Origin: Purshia tridentata
Lineage: Eukaryota; Streptophyta; Magnoliopsida; Rosales; Rosaceae
Direction of reading: 5' to 3'
Assembly: GCA_003254885.1 (NCBI GenBank)
Contig: QANT01003450.1
Location: forward strand, 1-64,000
DNA: 64,000 nt
The notes below the pieces were generated by a model. It was not told the origin of the DNA and searched no databases. It was given only the letters and a program-made list of their open reading frames with translations. Made by a program: the position numbers and the translations under genes. Positions 36,467-49,443 of this stretch are shown here, one piece after another. The stretch's first letter is position 1. Each line of letters starts with the position of its first letter.

Positions 36467-38254
36467 ATGGCCAAGAAGAAAGTGACCCCCAAAGCCGAAG
36501 ATACCAAAAATGATGCCCTTGAGTCCCAAAACCACAAAACCCTCCAACCCACCACCATGGATGACCCTTCAGAGAAGCTTCAGAACCTCAAGTCGCTCAA
36601 CTCTTTGCTCCTCAAGGAGACCTTTGACCGCCGGCAGCAGGTGGAGTCTCTGGTGCAGGCCAAGGACGGTTTAGAATCTGAGTTGAGTAAGCTTGCTATG
36701 GCAAATAAGTTGCTAGAGAGTGAGTTGACTAGGAAGAGTGAGGAAAATGCTGGTTTGGCGATGGAAAAGAATGTTTTTTGTGTTTTTGTTTCGACCCAGA
36801 TGGCTCAAATGGTGAAAGAAAAGGCTGAGATTGAGAGGCTGAAGAGTGAGCAAGAGACTCAGGTTGCGTTGTTGAAGAGGGAAGTGAATGAGCTTACAAG
36901 TAGCCTTGAAAACGAGAAGGGAGAGCTGAGGCGAGTCTGCTGGGAAAGCGATGTGGTGAAGAGTGATTTTGATGGTCTTGCTGAGGAAGCAAATGGCTTG
37001 AGGTTGAAAGTGGTAGAAATGGAGAAAAGGGAGAGGTTTATTGAGGATGAAGTTGAGAAATTTAAAATGCAATGTGAACGGTTAGGCCAGGAAAAAGCTG
37101 AAAAAGAAAGAGTGGTTCAGGCGGTGATGAGAGAGAAGGATTTGGCTGAGAGGAAGTATGCTGAGTTGGAGAGAGTAATTGGGGATTTGAAGAGGGAGAT
37201 TGAAGAGATTGTGAGAGAAAAGGATGGGATTGAGAAGGAAAAAAGGGGGCAAGAAGTGAGGATTTTTCAGTTGGAGAAAGAAGTGGGCAATTTGAATAAG
37301 AGTGAATTGGACTTGAGGACAGAGAAGGAAGCTTTGCACATGAAGGCTTTGCAGTTGGAGAAGAGTGTTGGTGACGCTTTGGGGAAGGAAGAGGAGATGG
37401 AGAGGAAGATTGAGGCCTTAGTGGAAGAGAAGAGGGAGAAGGAGCATACAGTTGAGAGGTTAAATGAGGAAATGAAATCTCAGAAGGCACTGTTGAATAT
37501 GGTTACTGAGGAGTTGAAGAGCGAAATTGCTGAGCTGAACAGAGAAGTGGGTGAACAAAGGGATGTTATATTTACATTGCGGAACGCATGCAGTGAGCAA
37601 AAAGAGAAGAATGACCGATTGGTTTCTGAAGTTACTCAATATAAAGATACTGTTGACCATGTTATACGAGAAAGGGCGGAGGCTGAGAAGAGTTTGGATG
37701 AGGAGAAAAAGAAAGTGGAAGACTTGAAGCTGTTGCTTTCAGGAAGGGAGAAGACTATTGTAGAAATCCAGCAAGAGTTGACACAACTGATGAGTGAGCG
37801 TTTGAACATTACAGAGAAAAACAAAGAGATGGAGACCCTCTTGGAATCATTGGTAAAAGAAAAAGATGTCATGAAGAAGAGCCTTTCTGAAGCTCAGAGG
37901 AAAGTTCATGATTGGAAGGCTAAATCTGAATCAGCAAGGTTTAATTTGGACCAAGCATTGACTATGTTGAAGAACACTGCAGCAGTTGTATCTTCTCAGT
38001 CTGAAGGTAAGAAGGAAGTGGGTATTAAGGAGCGGAAGTGTGGAGAAGAAATTCAACCTTATGCGGTGGAGTTGGAAACCATACAGAAGGCTTTCAGAAA
38101 CAAGGAGAAGATGGTTGAAGACATGAAGAAACAACTTGAGTCTCTTCACTTGGTGACAGAGGCACATAAGAGGAAGAGTTTCTGGACTTTGGTGTCATCA
38201 GCAACAACAATTTTAGCTGCAGCATCTGTTGCGTATGCTGCTAAAGGGCGCTGA
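36467..38254 (+). CDS. long coiled-coil protein with C-terminal membrane anchor
   Basis: An intronless ORF encodes 595 residues. Residues 1-32 are a polar, lysine-rich start (MAKKKVTPK). About residues 33-560 are an almost continuous coiled coil: heptad-like leucines with dense Glu/Lys/Arg/Gln and virtually no proline. The end, SFWTLVSSATTILAAASVAY followed by AAKGR, is a single hydrophobic helix with a short basic tail, as in tail-anchored proteins facing the cytosol. It resembles plant proteins loosely annotated as myosin-heavy-chain-like, but it lacks a motor domain, so that label is not functional. A tethering or scaffolding role on an organelle membrane is only an inference. The ATG follows a CT-rich leader with a telo-box-like word. 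Confidence 0.85.
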   Translation: MAKKKVTPKAEDTKNDALESQNHKTLQPTTMDDPSEKLQNLKSLNSLLLKETFDRRQQVESLVQAKDGLESELSKLAMANKLLESELTRKSEENAGLAMEKNVFCVFVSTQMAQMVKEKAEIERLKSEQETQVALLKREVNELTSSLENEKGELRRVCWESDVVKSDFDGLAEEANGLRLKVVEMEKRERFIEDEVEKFKMQCERLGQEKAEKERVVQAVMREKDLAERKYAELERVIGDLKREIEEIVREKDGIEKEKRGQEVRIFQLEKEVGNLNKSELDLRTEKEALHMKALQLEKSVGDALGKEEEMERKIEALVEEKREKEHTVERLNEEMKSQKALLNMVTEELKSEIAELNREVGEQRDVIFTLRNACSEQKEKNDRLVSEVTQYKDTVDHVIRERAEAEKSLDEEKKKVEDLKLLLSGREKTIVEIQQELTQLMSERLNITEKNKEMETLLESLVKEKDVMKKSLSEAQRKVHDWKAKSESARFNLDQALTMLKNTAAVVSSQSEGKKEVGIKERKCGEEIQPYAVELETIQKAFRNKEKMVEDMKKQLESLHLVTEAHKRKSFWTLVSSATTILAAASVAYAAKGR

Positions 38255-40104
38255 ACGGCGCAGTTTGTTGGTCAATTTTGCTATAAGAACTATGTTTCTT
38301 TTGGTTCTTGGATCAATCAGTCAAGGTCTACTTGAATGTTTTACCCTTTCTGAACTTCTGATCTAGATAATAATGTTTTTGATGCAGAAATTGTTCTCAT
38401 GAGGTACTTTGATATGTTATGCTCTTTTGCTATATTACTTTTTATTATTCTGTAAAATGCTTCATGGCTTAAATCCTTTTTTCCTGACCAACAATATGAA
38501 AGAGATTAGAAAATAAATTTTCTTTCTAGATCAATGAACTGTACCAACGTTATGTGCTCCAGAATTGATCGTGTATGAAAAAGACTTGTTATTATCTTCA
38601 CTTTCTAGATCCTTGTTGATTAAAGCCATTGATGAATCACGTCAACTTAGAGGAGGCCTGTCACTACATATGAATGATTTGATTTCAATGCAGTATATAT
38701 TAATGCACACGGAGACCAGATTGGCCTCAGTCAGATGGAATGTAGTTGAGTGCTTTGACAGCCCTTTTATTAGACATGCAGGTGGAATACATGAAGTTCT
38801 AGCTGAAACTCTTCAGATTAATTTTAAGTTAATAACCAGATATGAAGAACCAACGGCTTTAAACTTAATTAAAACTCATTAGTCTTTTTCTGTGTTGTAT
38901 TGTAGCCTGTAGGCTTGTCGCTCTTTTTATATTTTAGTTGTCTAGTTTTATTCTATAGACCGACCATTGCCGGCCCATGTCTCACTAGCGTGGGCCCAAT
39001 ATTATCCTGGCCCAACCTCACCCAATTGTAGTTGTAGCCTGTAATATGATATTTTTATGCATGCATGATTGCAGCACAAATTCTTAAATGTTAGAAGCAA
39101 GGGAGAGAAAGTGTTTACAAATATCAACATATGTCAAACTTGAAAAACTGCTCAGGAAACTTTTATAGAATTCAATTCTATGTTCATGATCTTGTTCAAA
39201 GACGATGCTAAACTCTTAAGAATCATGGGTACTCTCAAGCTTCAACTTTATTGAGTTGAATGTTTGTGGGGGAACGCAAGTGACGAGACCTTTGCCCCAT
39301 TATTGAGTTGAATGTTCAGCATATATAAAAAAATTGCATTACTCATTTTGTTGAACAAAAGAAATTATTCAGCAACTTCTCATTCTGCAGTATTATCACT
39401 CTATAAACCATCTTTTGTCAACTTCCAAGGAATGAAGCCAAGTAAGCAACACTAATTTCAAGCCTTTCTCAATCAGTAGACATAACAATTGCATTTTCCA
39501 ATACTGTCAATCATTACCATACCAAATGATTAATGTGCTTCAGAAACAATGGCAACAGCCAATACACAAACATTTTATATATTCTAGAACATATAGTATA
39601 AACAATACAAGATCACAATACCATGGATGCTTTTCCATCCATGTTCAGAAATTAGATTTAGCTATATATAACATTAGGCCAGTCACTGACTCATTGATCA
39701 GCCACTAAATATTACACCAACAATCCAGTCTTCCTCTTTACCTTGCCAGAAGTCGAAATCCATAAACTTAAAGTTCGTGGGACTGCTATACGTAGTTGAA
39801 TAGATCCTGCTGTCTGCAAAGCTTTATTGAACCCAGTTACCAAATTTCAGAAACTCTGATTTCCACCAGAACATGCTGATCCAGCCAGATGCAGATCCTT
39901 ACATAACTTTGCAACAACCAAGCCTAGCCCTCCTCAGGCCAAGACTCAGACCCCAGCAGGATCTTAGTATCAGGGTTATCGATACAACAGTAATTACTAT
40001 AGCTACACAATCTTACAAACTGCAAACAAACCCTTCATTACGCCAGGCAAAATGTCAAGCTTAGGTTATATATATATCACCACAAGTTGGTAAAGTCAAT
40101 TCTA
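38255..40104. other. intergenic between convergent genes, no gene seen
   Basis: This contains the 3' UTRs of the coiled-coil gene (plus) and GID1 (minus). A 105-codon frame at 38565-38882 has no recognisable family or composition of a coding exon. No RNA gene was seen. Confidence 0.5.
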
Positions 40105-41893
40105 TTAACAGTCGGGAAACACAAAATTACTTATCTGATCCATTACGGTATAGAAATGGTCATTATTTGGCAGCAAGTAGAAACCAATTGTGGCTTGCTC
40201 AAGATATAGAAGTTTGACAGTTTTTCCAGCCTTCTCAAGCCCTTTAGCATAAGCCAATTGCCAGTCCTGAATAAGATCCAAACCAGCTACCACAACAAGG
40301 CTCTTTGGGAACTCGATAGCTTCAATGCTTTTACCCCTTGGACCAAAAGGGTTACATGCTGGATGGTCTCTATCTTCCCCTTCAGGGAGAAAAGCTCTCC
40401 AATACCAGTCTCGGTCTTGGATGGTCACAAAGTATTTCCCATCTAATCGCTTCTCAGATTCAGTTCTCTCCTGGCCACCAAACATTGGGTTGAGCAGTAT
40501 ATTTCCCAATACATCAATTCCAGATTCTACTGCTCTTAAAGCAACATTGTGCACAATGTTCCCACCAGAGCTATCACCAGCCAGATATATATGAACTTTA
40601 GAGTCCTTTGTACTTTGAAGCCAGGATCTAGAGCTCACCCACTTCAGGGCTGTCCATCCATCATCATAGGCACATGGAAATCGATTTTCAGGTGCCCGAC
40701 GATAATTTACCGAGACCACTACAGCCTTGCAAATACCAACTAGTCGGCGGCACAGAATATCATATATACCACTGTTTGCAGAGGAGTGTGCAAAGCTTCC
40801 ACCATGAAAGAAAATTATTACAGGAACAACTTCATCACTTGCTGGCTTCTCAAGATCAATAATATTCAGCTGAGATACAGCAGCATTAGCTGGTTGATAG
40901 ATTCGACTGAGAAGGCTCGTTTCACGGTCAATGATGACATCAAATGAGACAACCCCATCAACTGGTTTTGCATTGGCTGGCACTTTCCGATCAAGGAACT
41001 CTGCCAAGTGGCGGTTAAAAGTCCCATCAGGGCGGCGAAGAAGATTGTAGGACAACTTGAAATTGGAGATGAGAACCCATGTGTTCAATGGAACCACCAT
41101 CTGTAAAGAGCACAAGATCCAGGAAATAATACATATATTAACTTCATATTTCAAAAGAACAAGATAAACATGTCTAAAAATCGAGAACAGCAACTAATAC
41201 CATAGTGATTAATCATATCTGAAAACAAAGCTTTTTGCTATGATTTCATGGGGGCATTGACATAATGGAACCATCACAAATGAAGCACGTAAACACTTTG
41301 AATATAAAGCACAAAAATAGAAATAAACTGAAACATTCCCATAAAGCAGTGGAATTGATCATACAGGCCCAAAATACATTACCATGTTAATTAAATCAAA
41401 CACATCGAAGCTGAAGCTAAAAATCAGAAGAAAAAAATTCAGGCTCCCAATGACAAAACAACAACTCTAAATCCATCACTCAACTCTATTTTGATTATTA
41501 AATCCAATCAAATCTCCAAACAAGAACAGCTCCAAAACATGATCTAAACTAATCTAGTAACAAACCATGAGTATAATCACACACGATGAAGAGCTCATAC
41601 AAGTAAAAAACAAGTCCAACATCATATCCATGTCAAAATCCAAAAGAAAAACTGGTCAAAACCTGAACCTGAACAAGAACAAATACAGCTATCTATAACG
41701 TACTCACAAACCAAACCCCATATCACAAATAAACAAACTATTACAATATCCATATAACATTAGAAACCAAAATAAGCTGAGCTATATCCAAACGAATCAG
41801 CAAAAAAGAATCAAACTTTCAATCAGAAAAACTAAATCAAAGAAAAGTGGTTACCCTGGATTCATTGAGGTTGACTTCATTACTCCCAGCCAT
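40105..41893 (-). CDS. GID1: gibberellin receptor GID1 (GID1A/C type)
   Basis: Exon 1 (41855-41893) encodes MAGSNEVNLNESR. After a 754-bp intron at the position conserved in GID1 genes, exon 2 (40105-41100) completes 344 residues. The fold is that of a hormone-sensitive-lipase-type carboxylesterase that has lost hydrolysis. The oxyanion HGGS (112-115), GDSSGG (Ser190) and the acidic Asp288 remain, but the catalytic histidine is replaced by Ile318 (QATIGFY). The N-terminal lid with LNTWVLISNFK, which closes over bioactive gibberellin and contacts DELLA proteins, is intact. DLEKP, NYRRAPEN and the short C-terminus without a B-type extension place it with GID1A/C. The protein acts in nucleus and cytosol to trigger DELLA degradation through the SLY1/GID2 F-box ligase. 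Confidence 0.95.
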
Positions 41894-44500
41894 GAAACTA
41901 GTCTTGAAAAATTCCACAGCAAAACCTTAGCTAGTAGAAAACGCAATATAGATCGTTTGAGAGCAAACCCACTACAAAAAAACCTCACACATTCAAACTC
42001 TGACACGAATAAAACCTACCAACCAGACAAACCCAAGAACTTAACTTTGATACTCTCAGAGATCCCACTTCCTCAACTCATTGGTCCCAGACAAAACAAG
42101 CCCCTAATCTCTAGGGGAAAGCCTTTCACCAAATTCATGTGATGAAATGACAAATCTCACTGCAATAAAACAGAGCAATGAAGAGAGAGAGAGTGTGTGT
42201 GTGTGTTTGTGCGGGAGGTGAGGGATAAAGGGGCGGCGTAGGTTAGTAAACTTGTGAGGACGAATACTGACGTGCTCCGTAAGTGAACATGGACGCGAGA
42301 GAGAGAGAGAGAGGGGAAGGGGACAAAGTGAGCGGCCGAAAGAAACACGGTTAGTGGAACCCACCTATCCAAAAGAAATTAAATTCGGCAATTAATTTTA
42401 TTTTTATGTTTAATAAGTAAGTAATGACTCAATGAGTAATGAAGGAGAATTATTAATTTTTAATGAAAATAAAGAAGACACCGAGGAATTCAAAATTTTG
42501 GATGGACGGGGCAATAAAAGCTTTCAGGGCGTGCGGTGGAAGGGCACGTGACGACAAACAGAGTCCGTCCGAACACAAGGCACTACGTTTGGCGGTGCCA
42601 CAATGACCATTTTGTCCTTCTCCTTAGCTTTTATTTACGGAAATGTCTTTCTGAATCAATTATGTTGTGAGGAGCTTCTTTTAAGACTTGGGTAAACATT
42701 TTACCTTTCAATTATAATGTGTCAACTTATTTTTTAAATTCAAAATTCGTTAAATTAAAATATTAAGCTTTTTTAGAATGAGTTCATGTGCGTTTGTTTG
42801 TCAATTTCTTAACTTTATCTAAATACTTGTTCAAAATATCTCACGTTATATATTTGTTATGTATTATGAGTCTATGACATAATTATATTTGTGATATTTT
42901 GGTGAAAATATTTGGTTGTATTTGGAGAATAAAAGCAAAAAGATAATCAATCACTCATGAGAGAAGTAATTGCTTCTTAAGGGGATATAATGCATGTGAC
43001 AATACATAAATTTATGATTTTCCTCTTCCAAAGTCGAATATTTGGACAAGGTTTCACTTTCATATTTAGTCATTGTCATTAAAGTCCATAACAAGCAAGC
43101 AATGCTAAGCTACTTTATATTTCAATATATTTTGCTTTAATATCGTCATCAACTTTTTAATGAAAGAATGTACATGCTTTCATGATCAATCAAAATGCAT
43201 ATTCTTTTGTATTATATATGAACATTAATTAGTATCTTTTGGCCAACACATCTACATGATTAGTATTTGTTACCCATTTTTTATATAAGATTAATTAAAT
43301 AGCAAAAACAATTATCATTGATTAAAAGTTAAGTAGGATAGACATTTTCGCAAGATCCAAAACCTAAAATATGGGCAGGATTGTTATGAGTTATTAGAGA
43401 GTATAGCATATGGCATTGGATATAATATACATGCGCCAAAAGTGGATGGAGTTACGTTACGTAGAAGTAGAAGTGAATAGTAGTAGTAGTAGTGTAGTAC
43501 TTAGCATCTAGTTCTGAATTCAGTAGTCACTGTCCAGTTGTGCATGAAGCTCACTATCAATGGTCTACTTTGGGTGGGACTTTCACTATTATTATTGCAG
43601 CCCACTGGGTTTGGAAGCATTGGTGTAAGTGTTAGGTCAACAATTACCAATAGTTTTTGGATTCTTCTGCCTCTCTCTCTCTCTCTCTCTCTCTCTTATT
43701 CACACCCAGCTGCCCTCAATAAGGGCATATTGTATCACGTGTATTTATATGGCCCAAGATTTAACACATACTACCCTTTCTTTTTCCCCTCTATCTCTTT
43801 AGTTTTTGTCTCTTTCTGCATTTTTGGCTCTCCTTTTGACACCTTGCTGTTCATGGTCCTCTCCCCTGTATCCCTCTCTCTCTCTGTGTGTACGTGTCAC
43901 TCTTTCTCTCATCTCATTTTGAGCCCAATGGGCCTAAGGGTGTTCATGAAATTGGAGCTGAGCCTACGTAAGCAATAAACCATGCATGTTATTCATTAGG
44001 CAGAATGTGAAACAGCGTAGGCTTTCGTTTCTCTCACATTCGGCAACTGAAGAATGTGACTGTAACACCTACATGCATATTTATTAATACTGTATTATAA
44101 AAGTCTAAATTCATCGTGTATTCATATTAATACTAGAGTTAGTAATAGAATCTGTATCAACTTCATAATACACATGGTTGGTGCCTGCTGGATCTCACCC
44201 ACTGCTAAAGTTAAGCATGTACTGTAAAATAGAGGGTAGCAGTAAAATGTTTCAAATGGTACTGCTTCATGTCATGTCTTGCTGTACCTCATAATTAATA
44301 TCCGGTGCGGGCACCCAAGTCTAGTGCATGTATGCTTGGACCCATTGAGCCACAAAACTGTTAAGAAGCCATGCACATAGGCCCATAACATTGCCATGCA
44401 CACTCTAAAAACTTTAGGCCCAGCCCACCTAAAATAATTGCTTGACTCCACGAAACGGCGTCGTCTCACCGCTTCAGAGTCGCCCATTACAAAAGAGAAA
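41894..44500. other. GID1 upstream region and intergenic spacer
   Basis: The first 480 bp probably hold the GID1 5' UTR and promoter (GA and GT runs near 42184-42205, GA near 42297-42312). The rest is AT-rich, with a CT microsatellite (43671-43696) and GTA repeats near 43480-43495. ORFs here are driven by simple repeats and are not supported as genes. Confidence 0.5.
43671..43696 (+). repeat. (CT)n microsatellite
   Basis: About 13 CT dinucleotides in a row in the spacer between GID1 and H2A.X. It produces a spurious leucine/serine-rich reading frame. Confidence 0.9.
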
Positions 44501-44725
44501 CCCGCGAAACGAGAAAGTCAAAAGAAAACCCAAAATGGTGGAAAACCAAAAATTCAACTTCCCGCGAATTTCCAAAGTGATTGCCACGTTGGCAATCCCC
44601 GTGACCGTCCCATCCACCAATCAGCGCACACGTTCCCGTCCTATATATTGCAAACCCCACCCAAACTACTCCATCACTCGCACACCCTCTCTTTTCCCAA
44701 GCACTTGGTCTGTTCTAGGTTTAGG
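44501..44725 (+). promoter_or_regulatory. H2A.X promoter with E2F, CCAAT, TATA and telo-box elements
   Basis: Upstream of the H2A.X start are two E2F-type words (CCCGCGAAAC at 44501-44510, which reads TTTCGCGGG in reverse, and TTCCCGCGAA at 44559-44568), CCAATCAGCGC at 44617-44627, a TATATATT box at 44642-44649, and GGTTTAGGGTTT, a telo-box, at about 44717-44729 in the probable leader. This arrangement fits S-phase and DNA-damage-linked expression known for plant H2A.X under E2F control. Binding is inferred from motif matches only. Confidence 0.7.
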
Positions 44726-44771
44726 GTTTCTTCGTTAAATTTGTGTGATTTCGTAGCCGATTTTTGATAAA

Positions 44772-45698
<927 letters not shown>

Positions 45699-46641
45699 GT
45701 CTTCTTTACAGGCGTTATTTGCTTCTATGGAGATGTTTAGATACTGCGGTTGTAACATATGATGCTTCCTTTACTTTGATTGTGTTTAGGCACATGGGAT
45801 TTGAAGGTTATAAATGAATGAATGATTCTGTTAGGTTTTATCTTAATTAAATCTACTTTTAATCGCTTCTTTTGATTTATAAATTCATTTCTTTTGGCAC
45901 TAGTGATTTGAAGATAAAGATTGTTATTTTTCTGAAATAGATTATAGAGAATTCTTTTGAATTCTCAACCATGGATTTAAGGATTACCCATTGATTTATA
46001 ATATCCAAAATTTTATTTTGCCATAGATTTTGAATCTGGTCAGGAAATCAGTGTTCAGTGTTCAGTAACTAGTTCTCCCTGCACAACATGTAACCTAAGA
46101 CATTTCCTCAACAAGCAGAACAGTTTTAATAATTACTCCATGATTTGAGAGAAACAAGCACTTGGGATGATTACATAAAATGAATTATCGAGAGATTGTT
46201 TAACTTGTAACCTTCAATGATAAATACGATCTAGAGGAAGTACGAGTTTGGGTATGTACTTCTGATTAAGAATGAGCTGCAAGGTGTCAACTTACAACAT
46301 ACATGAAAAGTTTAATGGAAGGTAGTCAAACGACATCGCGCATTTAGCTGATGGGTCAAGCTAGTCTGACCCATTTAGCTGATGGGCTTAACAATGATTA
46401 TATTCAGAAGGTCCAACAGAGTCAAACAGCAGTTATAATCATATCCTAAAATAACAAACATAAAATTAGGGTTCTCTGTTCTCTGCTTCGGGTGGGAACG
46501 CGGTACATCACATGAAATTTGGTACGCACTTGAACAACAATACTAACTACTTGGACTGTGTTGTATATTTTGCAGATGAATGCAATTGATCTTTGTCTGT
46601 TCACACAAGGCCAAGGGGGTCCGCTGTAGCATATTTTAGTA
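45699..46641. other. intergenic, F-box upstream region
   Basis: H2A.X 3' UTR and F-box promoter. It contains a hairpin-like word pair (ATGGGTCA ... TGACCCAT, 46352-46374), a local direct repeat CATTTAGCTGATGGG, and sequence shared with the far side of the F-box gene. Confidence 0.55.
46326..46376 (+). repeat. left flank repeat of the F-box gene
   Basis: TCAAACGACATCGCGCAT (46326-46343) followed by TCTGACCCATTT (46365-46376) recurs in the same order and orientation on the other side of the F-box gene, where the spacing is larger. Confidence 0.75.
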
Positions 46642-48588
46642 ATGGCTAATTATCCAGCAACCAGGGCACACATGCGTAAGCTGCGTAGCTTAATGGCTAC
46701 TTCACGTTCTGAAGTTGATACTGAGCTTAGTACAGTAGACAGATTTAGTCATCTTCCAGACGAACTTGCTCATCACGTTCTTTCCTTCCTTGCTATAACA
46801 GACCTCACCCGTTTTGGCACTCTATCCAAAAGATGCAGACAACTTTATCTCTCAACTCCCTCATTGAATTTTGGTGAATTTTTCCACACGGATTTATCCA
46901 CCTGCGATAAGCGGTTAAGATTGTTGGATTCTTTGGATACGTTCTTGAATCTTCGTGGGGATAATAGGATACAGCACTTTCGTATCGATTGGTACCCTCT
47001 TTTTGAAACGAAATGCTTTTGTGGTGATGAGAAATCTCGAATAATCATGTTCATCAACAATGCCATAAGGTGTAAAGTTGAAGTGCTTGATGTTGAAATG
47101 TCTTTTGAGAACACATCAACATCATATGCATTTGCACTTCCATCTTGCATTCTTGTTTGTGGATCTTTGAGGTCTCTGTTGATGAGCACGTCCAATGCAT
47201 TTATCAAAACACCCTCCGTACCTTGTTGGTCTAATCTGGAATACTTGAATTTGACATATACTGATGTAGATGAGGAGTTCTTCAAATGGATCTCATCGTC
47301 CTGCAAATGCATTAAGGAATTAAGTCTACAAAATCTTTATAGGTCAAGGATTATCAACATTCAAAGCTCATCTTTGAAATCCTTTAGCATTGTGTCTGGC
47401 AATGAACTCTGTCATCTTAAAATCTCAGGTGAGAAACTTGAAGATATACATATAAACTGGTGGACTGGTTTACGTTGCAGCAAATCGTTAAATATTTTTG
47501 CTCCCAATCTTAAATATTTGGAATGGATTGGGAATACAGTTGATCACCAGCTGGGAAACTTATCGTGTTTAGAAAAAGCAGGCATTCTTCTGGTTCCTAA
47601 AGATGAATTTTACAGAAAGGTTTCTTTTGAGGTTCTTTGCAGTATACGCAAGGTTCAAGTTCTTACTCTATACGATGCTACAACAATGATGGTAAACCGA
47701 CAACTCTTCAGGCTGAAATTTTGTTGTTTTTTTCTTTCAACAACTACATAATTTGCAATTTGGTCTTATTTGGATTATAATCTTTCCTGGCATGGTATGC
47801 AATAGAGCTAGTCAATATCAGAATTGTTTTAAAGTTGAGTGATGTCATTGTTTTTACATTATTAATAGCTACACTTACTAGAATCAGATTTATGTGCTAG
47901 TTTAGTTTGAGGGATCAGTCTGAGAAGAGAGCTGTGTATTACTCTGACCAACTAAGTAAATTGAGAAACATGATTGATTTTGGTAATATAGTGCATATAG
48001 TTTTTATTACTTTTTGGCTTTATTCTATTTAGGTTTTTCCTTTATTACATTGCAGGGTCTGTTTGAGGGAGGTTTCATGCCAGCGCCATTAGCTGATGTT
48101 TCCTGTTTGCGTATTGATAATATTGACAGCTTTTTTGATAAGTTAGTCCCGGCAATGGTCTCTCTTTTTAGGGGAATGCCTAATTTGAGCACTTTGTACA
48201 TGAAATCTGCTCCACTATATTTCAAATACCACTTAAAAGCTGATGTAAGTAAATTTTCATTTTCCCATTTTTTGACATTTTTTGGAATTTGTATTTGATC
48301 CGCTTGTTGTCTTTTCAGTGTTCCGGGTTTAATATGGAAGATTGGAAGTTGCAAAATCTTGGTTTTGTTTCACAACTTAAGGAGGTAACCATAGAGCTTA
48401 ATGAGTTTTCCATTGGATCTAACACAATTGAGTTTTCAAGGTTTATCCTGGAGCATGCTCAGAACTTGAAGAAAATGGTGATTGTTCATTCATCCCGGTT
48501 GCCACGATTGTATTTGAGGAACTTAAAGAAAAGCAAGATGACTTCCAATGCCATACTTTTATTCTATGAAACTGGGAAAATAAAGTAG
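46642..48588 (+). CDS. F-box/LRR protein with FBD-like C-terminus
   Basis: Three exons (46642-47691, 48056-48244, 48319-48588) give 502 residues in phase. The F-box at about residues 33-75 reads RFSHLPDELAHHVLSFLAITDLTRFGTLSKRCRQL, split here as FSHLPDELAHHVLSFL then TDLTRFGTLSKRCRQL. It should bind SKP1 in an SCF ubiquitin ligase. Irregular leucine-rich repeats follow (LRSLLMSTSN, LEYLNLTYTDVDEEF, IKELSLQNL). The end (VTIELNEFSIGSNTIEF, FILEHAQNLKKMVIVHSS) is an FBD-type module. The substrate is unknown. A second in-frame ATG (MATSRSEV) lies 17 codons in. Genes of this class evolve by rapid tandem birth and death, and the repeats on both flanks fit that. Confidence 0.88.
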
Positions 48589-49443
48589 AGAGTAAAAACA
48601 AGGCAGGTTGATGTTAATGCTATCGAAACTGCCATCTGGGTTGTTTTCTACATTGTATTTGGAAGCTTGATCAGTACATCATCAATATTATTTTTATTTT
48701 GTTTCACAATATAATTGAAGGATGCATTTCATCTAAGGTAACAAGTAACGACAAAACAGTGCAATATACATGTATGGTATTCAAACGACATCGCGCATCA
48801 GCTTAAGAGGCACTAAAAGATTGAAACGTGAGAACAAGACAAAACGGCATTAAAACTCGAGACTTGGTTATGGGTGAAGCCATTCTGACCCATTTGACGG
48901 ATGTGGTTAAATTGTTCCATTCAAGTATGCTCTTTTGTCTATTATGTTCAGTGTAATTCATCAGATCTCAAGGCATCAAAGTATCAAACACAAATTTATG
49001 AAAGATAAGGATTGTCATTCTGCTAAGATAGCCTATACAGAACTCAAGGAATTTGCTTGAATTCCTTGAATAACCATTGATATTTTGTTTTTCGAAACCA
49101 AATTACCATTGATCTCATGGCATGCATCACAGATTTATACATTTTCCATTGGTTTGTATATAAAAAGAAAACCTTTCGACTAAAAAAAAAAAAAAAGAAT
49201 CTGGTCAGGTCAATAATTTTCCACCTATGTGTTATTGTGTTATAATTTTCAACTGAGTTACAATGAGGTTCATTATGAAGATAAATATTGATAATAGAAT
49301 ATCCATTTCGTGTGGCTCAAAAGAGTGCAACAAAGTAGTCCCAAACATCGCATAATGTGCGTTTACATAGTAAGTAGTATCCATTCTTTTTCATTAGTTG
49401 GTAAGGTGATGTGTTCTACTGGTCTGATCTGAACCTTCTTTGA
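48589..49443. other. intergenic with right flank repeat of the F-box gene
   Basis: TCAAACGACATCGCGCAT recurs at 48781-48798 and a TCTGACCCATTT match follows near 48885-48896, echoing the F-box promoter. A 13-bp word GAATCTGGTCAGG (49197-49209) also occurs left of the gene at 46032-46044. An A-run precedes it. No gene is supported. Confidence 0.6.

Noticed and set aside
38565-38882. 105-codon open frame downstream of the coiled-coil gene
   Set aside because: No family resemblance, no splice partners and no coding-like composition. It probably lies in 3' UTR or spacer.
26943-41893. AHP and GID1 as a functional hormone cluster
   Set aside because: They are separated by unrelated genes and face different directions; nothing shows shared control.
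43538-43978. 146-codon open frame in the GID1-H2A.X spacer
   Set aside because: Its serine/leucine richness comes from CT simple repeats and no conserved domain is visible.
44170-44340. short resemblance to 5S rRNA internal sequence (GTTAAGCATG, ATCCGGTGC)
   Set aside because: Only isolated words match, in both orientations and without the intervening 5S sequence, so there is no 5S gene or clear 5S-derived SINE.
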